NCBI GenBank assembly: GCA_003024785.1
Contig: PUQB01000083.1
Span: 508,368 to 572,367 of the forward strand
Direction of reading: 5' to 3'
Length of the DNA stretch: 64,000 bases
DNA from: Selaginella tamariscina
Lineage: Eukaryota; Streptophyta; Lycopodiopsida; Selaginellales; Selaginellaceae
Below are positions 34,678 through 48,562 of this stretch, piece after piece (position 1 is the stretch's first letter; the number at the start of each line of letters is the position of its first letter). A program made the position numbers and the translations under genes. The notes below the pieces were generated by a model. The model made no database searches. It was not told where the DNA came from and was given only the letters and a program-made list of their open reading frames with translations.

Positions 34678-36850
34678 ATGTTGCCCCCATTCTTTAGCAC
34701 CCGTGGTGTGAATAGAAACCCCCAATATACATTTGTTTCCCGCATTCCAGTATGGATTTTATATACAGAGTTTTTGTTCGCAACAGGGAGACGACGACAC
34801 CAGTACCACAAGATTCAGAGTCTCCGCGACGAGTTCTTCGCTAGGAAGGTATGTGCTGAAACCTCTCTTGTCTAATCTGGTACATTCTCCTCCCAACGCG
34901 CAGGAAGAAATCTTTGGAGTGCTACTGCAAGATGTGGAGGTACATAATCTCGTTGAGATGATCTTCGATGGTACTCATCAGGAAGCTCAGGTTATATATA
35001 TATATATATATATATACGTCGCATGTGTATACACATACCTTAATCGGATTCAGTATTTTACAGTGGTTTCTGAAATCGCCATCAAGAACGTGGCTCAAGC
35101 AAAACCAACAACTTGTACGTCAGGTACTCTCTGGGTTAGCTTCTAAAGGTTCGTTTTTTTTTTTTTAATTTTTTAAATAATAATAATAATAATATTCCAG
35201 TTTATTTTATAGGAGTTCCCGTGATTGCGAATCTGAGAGATGCAGTACAGAAATTTGGTGTGCAGGCATTTTCTGATGTTATACTCGACCTGTTGGAGTT
35301 TTTAAGTCACTTGCTGGCCAGGAAGGATATTGACAGCTTACCGGAATGTATAGAACTCTGGTGGCAGCTCAATACTCCGTCACGGAAGCACCGGAATACT
35401 CAACCGATACCTAGGTATGATATAGGAATTGCAAAAGCTTCTTAATCTTTGTTTTGATCGCAGACCGTTGACAGACTCTGATGAGAGAAAGATAGCTCAT
35501 TACATGGACGAGACAATACTGCACAGTCACAGAGAAAAAGATACAACATTGGCCAGTAAGTTAGGTTCTGCTGGTACGGACAGTACTCCAGCGGTGGCTA
35601 CCGTCGGTTTCGGTGACGGTAGCTCTGAAGCCGGGAAGAGTCTATCGGGTACTCAAGTTGATACGGGTTTGGGCAGTGTTACTGAGCCTAACGCACATCA
35701 AGTTATGAGGGTACCAGAGTCACATGGTGATGATGCTGATGATTCAGGAGCGAGTGAGATGTGTAGTATGGGTTCAGACGACGATTCTATGTCTACGTCG
35801 AGTAGTCATATGAGTTTGACGGTGGTTGTTTCCGAAGAGCAGGGGAGGGACTCCTCTGATTCGCAAATATCAGGTGCGACACAGTATTGTGTGTGTAACA
35901 TTCAAACAAAGTGTACTTTGCAGAGAGGGATCTACATGAGACAGTTGCCGAGGATAAGCTTCCGATAGGCTCCTCGGTGGTACTGTCTCGCGAGAATTTC
36001 TACGCGCCGGAGATGTGGACGTACATGGATGGCACAGTGAACGGAAACAATGGAGGTTGTGTTCCAGAGGAGACTCACGGCGAGGTCAAGGTGGTGATGG
36101 AACCAAAGCTGGAAGATAAGTACATATCAGTTCATGTACGTGTTTGTGAGGACTCAAAAGAGACGGTTAAGGAAGTTAATACCGAGCTTAACCATGGTGA
36201 AGATGGTAAACCTGATCGAGCAGAACAGGAATCTCGTAAGCAGATAGAGGATCAAATGAATTCCGATAGGCAGTGCGAAGACAGTGGAGATGAAGTTCCA
36301 AGTGAACACAGAAGAAGATTATGAAGATGGTAAACCCAGTCCTTGTGAGCAAGGCACACGTGAAGACGTTAATCCGGATGATGTTCCATGGGAAGAGCTA
36401 CTAGACATGAGCATAGCTCGGAGTGAAGGTTTTAAACGTAATGCGGATGCAACCGCAGAAGGCAACCAAGATTTGAACAAGGAGCTGGACAAGCAAGATT
36501 CGAATAAGGAGCCGGACAAGCAGAAACCGAAAGCTTTGGGTTTTTTCATTCCTTTGTCTGGTTCTCCTCGTTCTCCTGCGACAATCCCGTATTCCGGTAG
36601 CTTATCTTTACGGTCCGATAGTAGTACCACAAGCACTCGGTCCTTCGCATTTCCAGTGTACGTGTGTGTGTGCGTGTGCGTGTGAGAGAGACGTGTAAGC
36701 TATTTTGTCTGTTATTGCAGTTTATCTGCAGACTGGAACAGTAGCCCAGTGAAGATGGCACCACCGGACAGGAAATACATACAGCGAAGGAGGCGTCGCT
36801 GGCTCAATCTCTTATGCTTATGTTCGACAAAACTTCAACCTAATCAGTAA
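34678..36850 (+). CDS. Uncharacterised acidic plant protein with C-terminal SFAFP motif
   Basis: Proposed exons: 34678-34848, 34904-34990, 35064-35123, 35213-35414, 35464-35873, 35924-36657 and 36721-36850, about 597 residues. The N-terminal third looks helical (EEIFGVLLQDVEVHNLVEMI; VILDLLEFLSHLLARKDID), while the rest is Ser/Asp/Glu-rich and likely disordered. The C-terminus reads SFAFPV, WNSSPVKM, then RRRRRWLNLLCLC; a similar SFAFP...W..SPV.M ending occurs in plant proteins annotated as gar2-related, as I recall. No catalytic motif is seen. Two apparent one-base indels are needed: a missing C near 35217 (EFP|VIANL) and an extra base near 36290-36320. The total stays in frame. Start and first exon are the least certain. 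Function unknown. Confidence 0.55.
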
Positions 36851-37242
36851 AATTTAACCCTTAATTACTGTTTGCTAATTAATTTTTAATTAAAATCTAA
36901 AGAGAAGGTACGATTGATTTTGAAAATCGAAAAATGTCACTTTCCCGTGAACATGTATTCATACGGAACTTGGCGCAAAAACGTAACTGACGTGGCAGAA
37001 GCCAGGCCACTATGCTTCCGCCAGGTGGAGGAAAAGAAACTTTTACCCGTATAAAGATATCTTTCACCTTTAACCGCGGTAAATTCACCTTCTTCCTTCG
37101 CGATTCTTTCTAGGGTTCTTCATCAATCTCCTTGATTGGGAATCTCTATAAGGTTAGATTATTTAATTTTCTGTGTTAATTACAAATATATATTGTTAGA
37201 TGTGAAATCTCCAATGGTGGTGTTCCTCTTTGATGAACACCG
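36851..37242. promoter_or_regulatory. Promoter and leader of F-box/kelch gene
   Basis: TGACGTGGCA at 36988-36997 is a bZIP-type ACGT element. The leader near 37080-37140 is pyrimidine-rich (TTCTTTCTAGGGTTCTTC). No other gene lies here. Confidence 0.4.
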
Positions 37243-37685
37243 ATGGAGATTAATGGAGACGAGGAGAGAGGGATCCAGGCGTGGGGACAGGATCAGATTC
37301 TATACGTCATACAGTTCTTGCCAGTCTCGGCAATACTCAGCTTCGGTATGACATCCCGACGGTTGTACGAGATTGTTCAATCCGATGTTCTATGGGCAAA
37401 GATCTGTAAGAGAGAATGGGGTGAAGCTGTTGTCACTGCCTGGCCCGACCCAAGACGCAGGTACTTCATATTATACACACACGCACGCACACACACATGC
37501 ACGCACGCTTGTGATTCAGGAAACTGAGTTGGAAGCAAGTATATGGGGAGATGCTCTTTTGTGCCGCTGTTGTATGGCATTATTTGAATCAGTGGGAAGC
37601 CGGACCCTGCCGGCGAGCATCGCACTCACTCAACATTGTTGGTGGAAAGCTTTTACTGTTTGGTGGTGGCCGTGAAGGAGGTCAG

Positions 37686-37747
<62 letters not shown>

Positions 37748-38455
37748 ACGCACTGCAGGGAGGGATTTGGGAGATACGTGGGTAGCACACGTCCCTAGCA
37801 ACGCTTCAGAAGGGATACGTTGGCAGAGGGCGAATATTGGGAATCCACCAGCGAGATTCGGGCATAGCTGTGTAGTAGTTGAAGATACATTAGTCTTGTT
37901 TGGGGGCATAAATGAGAGTGGGAGACGCCATTTCGACACACGTGGTTAAACTGTGTTTCTGAGTCAGTGTCGTCATGGCAACTCTTACATGTCGGACAGT
38001 CGCCTCTAGCTCGTGGTGCACATGCTTGCAGCTACGCTGGAGAGAAGAAGGTACAGTGTGTGTGTGTGTGTGTGCGTGCGTGAGTGCGTGTGTGTACGTG
38101 AGAGATAGCTTCAGACACGCAGAGAAGAAAGTGAGGATCCAGGTTGTGTATGTAGGTGAACATATATAGGGTCTGTGTGTGTGTTTGCAAATGGAATACA
38201 TACCTATCTCTCTCTCTCTTTCACACACACACGTGTACATACAAAGCGATCTAATGCGGTATATGACAAGTGTGTGTGTGTGTGTGCGCGTTCGTGAGAG
38301 AGAGAGAGCTTCAGACACGCAGAGAAGAAAGTGAGGATTCAGGTTGTGTATGTAGGTGAACATATATAGTGTCTGTGTGTGTGTATGCAAATAGAATACA
38401 TCTCTTTCAAACACACACATGCACACACAAAGCGATATAGGTGACAAGTGTGTGG

Positions 38456-38492
<37 letters not shown>

Positions 38493-38567
38493 CTTCAGAC
38501 ACGCAGAGAAGAAAGTGAGGATTCAGGTTTTGTGTGTGTGTTTGCAAATGGAATACATACCTATCTT

Positions 38568-38602
<35 letters not shown>

Positions 38603-39394
38603 TGCAGATCTAATGTGTGCATGCATGTGTGTACGTGAGAGAGAGAGAGCTTCAGGCACGCAGAGAAGAAAGTGAGGATTCAGGTTGTGTATGTAGGTGA
38701 ACGTATATAGTGTGTGTGTTTCGTAAATATATTACATCTCTCTCTCTCACACATACAAAGCGATCTAATATGTTGTACGAACGTGTAGGTCGTCATATAT
38801 GGTGGTATAGGGAACGACGGAGTGAGGCTGGGTGACACGTGGATGCTTGACATATCACACGAGGAGCCACGGTGGCAAAGGCTAGTGACCGATGTCTCCC
38901 CGCCGGCAAGATCCGGACATAGTTTAACATGGATAGGCGGTAAGAGACTGGTTCTGTTCGGAGGCCGAGGTGCACACTTCGAGGTACTAAACGACGTGTG
39001 GCTGCTCAACTTAGAGGGCGAGACGCCGACATGGACACAGCTGAGACCGAGTTCGGATACATCCACGGACAGTGTTTGCCCGCCTCCTCGTGCGGGACAT
39101 TCTGCGTCGTTGATCTTCGGCGGACAGGTGTTGATCTTTGGAGGGGAAGACTCTAAACGGGTACGGAAGGGGGATGTGTGGGTTTTGGATCCGCAAGCAC
39201 GGTGCACGGACGGGCCGAGGAGGTTCTGGAAGAAGCTGAGGGTGCGAGGTGAGTTGCCACGTGAGAGGTCGTTTCATGGGGGTTGCTCTATAGAGAGTGG
39301 TCATGGGGTAGTTGTGTTTGGGGGGATGGTAGATGGACACTCTTCGGGTCTGGAATTTAATTCTGAGACCTTCCTGCTTCAGCTTGTCCCTTGA
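37243..39394 (+). CDS. F-box/kelch-repeat protein (At1g51550-like)
   Basis: Likely substrate adaptor of an SCF ubiquitin ligase. Exons 37243-37460, 37520-37680, 37759-38050 and 38789-39394. An F-box occupies about residues 18-60 (ILYVIQFLPVSAILSFGMTS, VLWAKICKREWG). Kelch blades follow, each with GGK/GGR, LFGG, and D.W: HSLNIVGGKLLLFGGG, GDTWVAHVPS, FGHSCVVVEDTLVLFGGI, VVIYGGIGNDGVRLGDTWML, RLVLFGGRG, NDVWLLNLEG, VLIFGGEDS, GDVWVLDP, VVVFGGMVDG. The order matches Arabidopsis At1g51550 as I remember it. Two extra bases in a CA run near 37938 (GACACACG) break exon 3; without them the total is 1275 bp, 424 residues. Intron 3 is a 738-bp minisatellite. The start is the first ATG in frame with the F-box. 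Confidence 0.9.
38051..38788 (+). repeat. Intronic minisatellite, four copies of 157-200 bp
   Basis: Intron 3 of the F-box/kelch gene contains four copies of a unit with the core CTTCAGACACGCAGAGAAGA (starting near 38109, 38309, 38493 and 38650). Each copy is preceded by (GT)n(GA)n and followed by GTGAGGATTCAGG, a variable middle and (CT)n(CA)n. Unit length varies through the microsatellites. Confidence 0.85.
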
Positions 39395-40080
39395 GTAAGT
39401 AATTTGTGTAATCACGCTAACCAAACCATAGTTTTTATTAATATTCGTGAATATATTTACATATAACGGTGTATGTCAAAATTTTAATCCTATCTGATAT
39501 TGAATTTCTATCTTATTTAAAAAATGTATAAATAGTAATTCCGAGATTTAACATTTAATATACTTATATGTGTAGATAATATATTATATATGTCAACGTA
39601 ATTTTAAAATTATTGGGGGTACAAACTTTAATCTCCACCGGCAAACTTAAACTGAGTTTAAAGTTTAGACTTATTAAGTATAGATTAAATCTCACAATAT
39701 TAGTATATTATATGTATATACATATGTCGTATCTCAAGGAAAACATGCATACATACATTTTATATATATAAACATTTTTGCACACGTATCTACTTGTGTG
39801 TTAAGTACGTAGCGTGTACAACTCTTACATTTAACTAAATTATATATATATATATATATATTATATTGTGTGTGTGTGTGCATGTAGTGTTGTACATATA
39901 TTGTCTTATGCTACAAGTCGGCCTACTTGTGTACTTAAGATTTTCACTTTGACAAGTGGTAACCCTTATCTTTTAAATTTAGAGGTGTGAGAGGTCCGAG
40001 TACAGGAATGTGTACCTCCGTTAGAACCGTTTTATATAAAAGCGAGTGGTCCATATTGAAACCAATTTAATGGTTGTCAA
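39395..40080. other. AT-rich intergenic region
   Basis: (TA)n near 39840-39862 and (GT)n near 39868-39880; no gene seen. Confidence 0.6.
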
Positions 40081-43000
40081 AACCCATTATGCTAATAATA
40101 ATATGTGCACATGCAGCATACACATGGATCTTGCATCATCTCCTCCTCTCAAAGAATGTAAGTTGGTTAGGTTTTCTGGTAATGGGCCTGAATCTAGAAG
40201 GAACATTAGGAGGAGGCACTGATGGATTTGTCGGCGGCACAACTTGTTCTTATTGCACAAAACGCTTTAACATTGCACGTGTACAATCTCCGAAGGATTG
40301 GGTTGAATGTCATGTCGAACCTCATAAACTTGTAGCCCTACTTGCCATAGCACTCTTTCCACTGAGAAGGAAATCTTAGCTAAATCACGTGCCGTAAGCT
40401 TGGAAAATGAACCAACACCAATTCATCAACCTTTACTCCACATGAGGACGATGGTGTGAGTTATAACGTTGTTATTGTCCTACTTGTATGCGCCCAAGTG
40501 TTCTGCTGACTCCGCATGAACTAATGAAAAATACTCGTCAGATACCGATCCCATGACTTAACATTAGCAACTCGTGGTAACCAAGAAGGTAGACCCAACT
40601 CCGTCAGCAACACTGGGTCATGACCATACAAGAGCTTATATGGGGAAGTATCAATGGAATTTTGTACTCTAGTGACATAAGCATATCGGAGAGACAGCAG
40701 ATAACTATTCCAATTGAATTTGAAAGTTCATATACTTCGCAATCATCCCTTAAAGATTCTGACGAGCCGTTCCACCAAACCATTTGTCTAAGAATGATAA
40801 GCACTTGTGAAAGTGTGGCATATCCCTAGTCGAGACGTCAAAACATGAAATGCCTTAGCCGTAAATGCATAACCATTGTCCGAGAGAATTTGCTCTGAAC
40901 AAGAATATTGAAACACAACCTAATTAAGAAGAAACTGACAATAGTAAAAGCAGTCGCATTAGCAAGAGCACCAACTTTTACCCAACGAGTAGCAATAATA
41001 ACGTACTCATTGCCAATAGTTGACCGGAAAAGGTCCTATCAAATCAAATGCCACTAACTCAAACGGACGAGAAACTGCAATTGACTTCAACCATCCTTCC
41101 AAAGCACATGGGAGAGTATTACGAGCTTGGCACCACACACAACTACGCACGTACCCAATCACATCTTCCCTCACAACTCTAGCCAATAAAAAGATCTGTG
41201 CAGTTCTCCATCACACGACGATGTCCCATGTGCCCGCCGAGAATAGGAGAGTCATGGTAAGCGTGGAGGAAGCGTGGAACAAAGACCGAAGGCACTATCA
41301 ATTGCAAATGATCATTTGGATATGTCCCCACAAAATAAAGAAGCTCGTCATGAATCGATATTGCGAATATAAATGCCTAAAAGGCAAGTCATTAGCAAGT
41401 GACGCAGGATTCTCAAACCCATCACAAAGCCTTCGAATCCATGACTTAACTTTTGAACTTCCCAAACCTCATCCAAAGACGCAAATTTAACTCTGCATTC
41501 TGCAGACACTAAACATCAAACACAACAATTGCTGATGATACAGAATCTTCGTCCAAAAAGTCCACTGATGCTGGAATTGGCTCCTCAGGGCAGAAAAGAA
41601 AGAAGGTGGAAGAGGAGCTCAAAAAAGAGCATTAGCATTAGCCATGGAACTTCATGGGCGATGAACAACCTCAAATTATAAATTTGAAGCTTTAAGGTCC
41701 ACCGAATAGTACGACCAATCAAATTCTTTGCTTTAACAACGAAGTGACTGCTACATGATCGCCTTCCAACAACATCCAAGAACCATGCAAGTAGGCATGG
41801 AGCTTCTCAAAACCCCAAACTACTACTAGACACTTCTTTTCTGTCGTGGAATAGTTCACCTCTAATGGTTGCAACGTACGGATGATGTATGCAGTGGGAT
41901 GTCATTGACCAAGGACACTCATACTCTCCTGCACAAGACCCCTAAGATCGAGACCGATGTCAGACGCACAAGATGAAAGAATGAGTGTACACCAAAACTG
42001 GAGGAGAGTCTTTGAGATCTACAAATGCCTACTTACAATCCTTATACCAAACAAAAGAAGTCATTGACGACTTCAGCACGGTCGTATTGTAACGACCCAA
42101 ATATTGTACCTTGCCAAGAAAGCGTTGCACATTATTTACACACTTCGACATAGGAACTTCAAAACTGCAACTAGTTTGTCAGGATCAACTTGCAAACCTT
42201 TACATGAAATGCAATAACCCAGATAAGTGGTGTCCTTAGATCCAAACACACACTTAAATGGCTTCAATTTAAACCAACTTCCCACAGCCAATCCAAAACC
42301 TTGTGTACATCACTGACATGCTCCTCACGTTCCATCAGAGTGAATTAAAACATCATTGATAAAGTCGGTAGTCACCTCTAACATATCACAGAGAACCTTG
42401 TCCATATACACTGGAAAGTCACTGGAGCATTGCTCAAACCGAAAGGCATCACCAATAATTCGTATAGGCCAAATGTCTGAAAAGCAGTTTGGGAATGTCC
42501 ATGTCAGTCATCGAAACTTGCCAATATCCAGAGGCGAGATCTAAACTTAGTGAACCAACGACTCTTCCCCATTCGATCCAAAAGGTTTAAAGTATGAGGA
42601 AGGGTATACATCTAAAATAATTACATCATTTAATGGGCGATAATTGATGCAGAATCGAATGTTCCCATCTGACTTCGTCCCAAGATGAGGTTTGCATGCC
42701 CAAGGACTTCGAGATTTTGGATAACACCCTTCTCCAACATCTCCTTAACATTCACTTATAAAATCTTGAGCTCCCTTGATGATCGATGCCGAATAGGTAC
42801 CTTGATTGGCTTAGCATCCCCAGTTGGAATAGGGTGCGTGTCGCAATCTTGGCCTCAGATGACAAGTCGAAGTTGAAAAGATCAGCATACTCCTTTTTAG
42901 TTAATCAATAACTGCAGCACGACGATCATCTGATGATCTAAAGAGAAAAATAAGAAACATGAAGGAAAATGGTTGGAAATAAGGGTGAAACAAAAAGTGA

Positions 43001-44330
43001 TGAAAGCAGATGTGGAAACAGATGAGCGAAGTGGAATAGAAGTAAAAGGAAATGAAAGAAGATTATGGAGAGTCAAACGGGGGGAGACTTTCGAAGTCAC
43101 TTGGCATGATTGCGAATCAACCAATCTTATAAAAATAAGGTGAAAAAGTTGATTCAGCACCACCTGCAGATATTAAAGCTCAAGCTCACGATCGTCCACA
43201 CAAACAACAATGTCAACTTCATCTCGCGAATAAGCATGAGTGTGTCTGTTGCCATACAAAATAAAAACTGGTTCTATCGCACGATGCAAATGAAGGCTAT
43301 AAGACTGAGAAATAAAGGACAAACTCGAACCTGTATCCACCAACACTGAAAGAAAAAAAAAACATGGTGTGTGAGACTGGAAGAACTGGTGCCGAATGAA
43401 CCCCTTGATGATACTCCTGACAAAAAGATGGAGGGAGCACCAATTTATTTGCACGAGGACCCCCCTCTACTCGTGCGAATTGTTGTTTCCTGGAAGATCT
43501 ACCACATCAAGACCTTCTATTGCAGCAGCACCAATCAGATATTGTTGATGCCTCATCACACGCTCACATCCAGTCCTCATCCACAGGCCCAACCTTGTGC
43601 TGGTACACAAGCAGCAATAACATCAACCTCCATCGGAGCAGGACCATCCCCCACATGAAATGGAACAAGAGAACGTGAAGTTGCAAGCGGGAGAGGTGAT
43701 GACTCATATTGTTGTGCTAGCCTCAAAGCATCTCAAGATTCACTGGAGCTAGTGCATGCACAAGCCCCACAAGTTCTTGATGAAGACATACCTAACTTGA
43801 TGCATTCTGACCTGTTAGGCTTTGTTGCATACAAAAGGCTTCGAAAGCGAACATTAAACTACATCACTGACTCAGATGGCTTCTAACGAATACAATGCAA
43901 CTGCTGAAAAGTATCATCATAGTCGTTCGCATGTCCAAATGCACATTTAAAGATCTCTGGTAGAATACTCCAATCCCCACGAGTTGCAACATCCACCATT
44001 GTACCATTGCACGATGTCCCATGCAGACAAGTAGGAAATTTGTGCAAACACTAAGCACTATCCCATGAATGATATGTGGTAACCACAGTGAAGTGGTCAA
44101 ACCAATGGTACACATCATCCTCATGATTTTCGCAAAAGAAATCCGGTCGGACGCGAGCATGAATAGGAAGAGGAGTACCATGGGTTGTGAATGCCGCCAT
44201 CAACTGAGAGCGATTGTTCAGTTACATTCACATAACATTTAACAACTGCATGAGTAATTGCTCCACAAACGAAAGATTTGTCTGTTGTGCATCCATGAAC
44301 GAAAAAAGAAGAAAAGACAAAATCTACAAG
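40081..44330 (-). mobile_element. Ty3-type retroelement fossil, gag to integrase
   Basis: On the minus strand the order is gag-like (about 44200-43700), protease region (about 43450-43150), reverse transcriptase (about 42800-42350, with INYRPLND and a PFGLSNAP motif), the YLGYCIS segment (about 42230), RNase H (about 42100-41600), integrase zinc finger and core (about 41250-40800), and integrase C-terminal part (SPYKLLYGHDP near 40640). Broken, with many breaks; old by divergence. No LTR pair was recognised, so the ends are approximate. It lies between the F-box/kelch and TIC56-like genes. Confidence 0.75.
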
Positions 44331-44902
44331 GAAGAATAGATTTAAATAATGAAGAAGTTAAATCTTAAGAAGACAAAGAAGATCTATAAAAAAAACACAT
44401 GTAGATTTTGTAAGTAATATTCATAGTTCAGTCTTAAATATATTATATTATTATATATTGAACTGATTTTAAAATTAAATTTATAAATTATAAATCTAAA
44501 CTTAGTTTTCACTAGCACATGGTAAATTGCTTTAAATTATTTATGTGTACTTTGATTGAGGGCAATTTTGTTCAAAAGTTATTTTATTAGATCAAAATTT
44601 AACATTGTACTGTGTTAATCATTAATTAATAATGTTAAAGGCTTTGTTCTTTCAAGAGTCTCAACACTTAATAGATGTGTTAAACCCTAAACCTTAAAAT
44701 TACCATGGCTTAATGGAAACCAAAATCTGGATCTTTTTTAATTTTAAAATGTATTAACTATGGAGTGTAAAGCCACTCCGATATATATATTAAAATGATA
44801 TGACTTGTTGGCTATCTAACCTATTTTCAAATTAAATTCTACTACTGATTTAAACATTAAAATATAAGGAACAGTTATAACTATGAGAACTATAATATCA
44901 GT
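44331..44902. other. AT-rich intergenic region before TIC56-like gene
   Basis: No open frame of interest. A telomere-like phrase AAACCCTAAACCTTAAAA lies near 44682. Confidence 0.5.
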
Positions 44903-44938
44903 AAAACCCTAAACCCTAAAAACAGAGGATAAACCCTA
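44903..44938 (+). promoter_or_regulatory. Telo-box cluster upstream of TIC56-like gene
   Basis: AAACCCTAAACCCTAAA (44904-44920) and AAACCCTA (44931-44938) lie just before the start codon at 44958. Telo-boxes are common near the start of plant genes for translation and organelle biogenesis. Position fits a leader element. Confidence 0.5.
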
Positions 44939-44957
44939 CATTCTGGGAGGAGACGGG

Positions 44958-46592
44958 ATGGGGATCCCAATCCCATTCCTGGGCAGGCGAGATGCAAAGA
45001 AACCCAAGAAGAATAAGACATGGAAGGAAGTAGTAGACGACTCAATCGCAGAATGGAAGAAGAAGGTTCCACAGGACCCAGATTTCTTCAAGAAACGCCT
45101 CGCGAGGTATGTGCATATACGTGTATCTGTACATATACATTCATACACCAGGTACATAAGCACACATATGTGATGTAAGGTATTTCTGGGAGAAAGAAAA
45201 CAGGCCAGACTATACCAAAATGCCGGAGGTAGACGAAGAAATCGAGAGATTCAAGGACCCATTTGCGTATTCTCTTAAGAAGATGTCCCCAGAAGAGAGA
45301 GAAGAGGCACTGAGGAAAAATAAAGAGTATGAGAGTACGTTCGAGTATAAGTTTCTTAAGAGGTGTGAGGAGCTCGAGTGGAAACGGTACGAACGAGAGA
45401 GGGCCAGGAACATGAGACCCGCAAGAAAGGAGGTAAACATGTATATGCATATACATGTTTGTGTGTGTGTGTGTGATATAGTATGTATATAATAATGGTA
45501 TGACGTGCTCATGCATTATGGGCAACTATGAAAACCGTAATAATAATCTATGTATAATATATACAGATAAACATGTGTAACTATAAACACATATTGTTTG
45601 CACAGAAATAAGATCGAGATAAGTATAGCCTTAGAAATATCACATAAATATATTTGTATATATGTGCGGGTATGTATGCATATATTGTGTATGTGCATTA
45701 TAGGTTAAAAACTATGCACATCGTAATAATGACCATATTATATGTACAGACATACAACATTTATCGAGATCATTATACCCTTAACGAATACACGTCTACA
45801 TCTAGTCATCTGGTGTAGTTCACGTCAGTGTTTTATGTACATACACCACACAAGTGAGACGAGACGGATGCGTAACATACACATATGTATTTGTTCATCT
45901 GTGTATTACTACGTCTATATGTTATATAAGGTGTCTGTGTGTATATATACATGTATGCATTATAGGCAAAACCGTGTATTATATAATCATCATATTTTGT
46001 TTATACATGCTTTTCCCACACACACGCACACACACACACACACAGTGATGAGTACAACTTTATTAATTTCACCACAGAGGGAAGAGTTGAACATAGTACT
46101 GACATGATTAGTTTATGTATACACACATGCGCACGTGCACACACACATTTTATATCTAGCATCTAGTAATTATTGTTCTCTCATATCTATACACAATAGG
46201 AAATTGTACGTCAACGGGTATTGTGATAATGCTTTACTATTATAGGAAGTCGGTGTGTGTTTGCATACACCCATAGATATAGAGAGAGATAGAAAGTTCA
46301 TATATATGGATATTAAATATATTGTGTATGCTGTTTTTATATACTTGTGTTTTGAGCAGGATACAAAGCTATGGAGGGCACTGCCGCCCGTACCAGGGCC
46401 AAATGGAATTCCATTAGTACGGAAGGCACTTAGTGGGGAGAATGAAGCCACAGGGAGGATTATGGATTTCCTTAAGCAGCATTTGTTTGGGCTGTGGGAT
46501 ATCGTCAGCGTCCTTATCCCCCAGAGCGTCCCATTGATGCCCAGCAAGCCTTCGGCTACAAATGGCTGCACAAACGCTATGCAGATTGTAAT

Positions 46593-46631
<39 letters not shown>

Positions 46632-46889
46632 CGCGTGCGCGCTTGTTGTAATGTGTATAGTTGTTTACAGTTACAATGAGGGCAGGAGGGTGGTATTATA
46701 AGGACAGGTTAGGCAGAACCCGAGGCCCAATGGAGCTCGTGAACATGCAAACAGCGTGGGTTGCAGGAATTATTGATAGGAACACGTTCATTTGGGGTGA
46801 AGACATGGACGAATGGGCTCCCATTGGCATGGTCTATGGACTCGAACAATGCATCAATCGCATCGATGGTATGTGGTAAACTGTACGCA

Positions 46890-46920
<31 letters not shown>

Positions 46921-48493
46921 GCACGCACGCACACACGTTCACACATATATCGAAATATGGTATATATAGTGCTTGGTTTTAAGTTTGGAGACAACTATAT
47001 AGGTTTGTATATACCTATAATGTTACTTCTTGGGCATTGGATTTTATACTCTGCATAATAACGCACATGAATAATTTTTGACTTAACATGTTGAATAATA
47101 TGCTAATACTAAGCATAGTCTAACATGCTCAAATCTATAGTATCATTTATATATATCATAAAATATTTAAGTTTACTAATATTTGATGTTTTATTAGTTA
47201 AACTGGCAACACTTGGACTGGCATTAGTGTACAAGTTATGCAATGGGGTGCCTCTGAACAAACCAAGAAAGGGACACGAGCCCAAAACACTGCAGCAGCT
47301 CCAAAAGGAAGCTCTCGAAGACCGTCAAAGACAGGTATGGTTATACTACGATTTATGTGTTAAGTTGGAGAGAGAGAGAGAGAGAATGTATATAGCTGCG
47401 AGGACTTGTAGGGAATGTTTAAAATGAGTGGGTTCTTATAATATATAGTGATACAAATGTACGATATATTAGTTATAATGTGTTTAAGCATTCCTTTGTT
47501 TTAATTAGTGTGCAGTTTTGCGACTAAATGGAGGCATTTGGCCTGGAGAACGTACGCCCAGCCATGCATTGTTCTTATGGGCTGGTGGTTCTAAACTCAC
47601 TGACCATATAATGAGAAACGATAGCAACATGCCCGACAAGTTCATATCAGCTGACCTGAGGTATACACAACACACACACAGTATGTGTGTACATTATACC
47701 ATATAGCCTGCATGTGCGTATACAGGGTGTGTGATGTTCGTGCGTTTAGTCGTAGGGTGTGATACACGAGAAAACACACACACACACACACACACAATAA
47801 ATCAGTTGTATGCAGAAAGAAGTTAGTGAAGCTTTGTCCTGGTTTAAGGCCAAAGGATTTCTTAAACATGGAGAAGGTTATGGATGCTTTAACATATCAG
47901 GCTGATTGGTTCCGTGAACCTCTTGGAACTTTCAACACAGGTCCTGATTTCCAAGCTGAGTGGTTCAAAACCATGAAGGTAAGTAGCTGTGTTGTGTGTG
48001 TGTGTGTGTGTTGGGTGGGTAAAGATACGCTATATACATTGTGTCAATGTATTGTGTTTGGCTCGTGGGAGTACTCTAAAACTGCTTTTGTATAACAAAG
48101 GATATGATTCTCTCCCATATATATGCACACGTATACTTATTGTGCTTTTATTAAGCAGCTTGAACTAATAATAAGTTTTTGTTTTAACAGGATGATTATG
48201 AGTATTATACAGAAGAAATAGAGTATTTTTTCAGCTGCATTGACAAGGCACCAAGGGTTAAATTCCCCAGGAAGCCAGGCGAAAAGTTCATAGTGGAACC
48301 CAAAAAACAAGGAAGGTAAACATTCGCTAACCAATACATAATATAATTATATTCTGTAGTTTATTTTTAATATATAGGAGCATAACGTTAATTTTTATAT
48401 AGTCGGTAGTGTATGTGTGAAGAATATATTATGCATAAGTTACTCCCTTTAGTATACAAACGCTGTTATTAATATTTAGCCGTATCAACAGTG

Positions 48494-48562
<69 letters not shown>

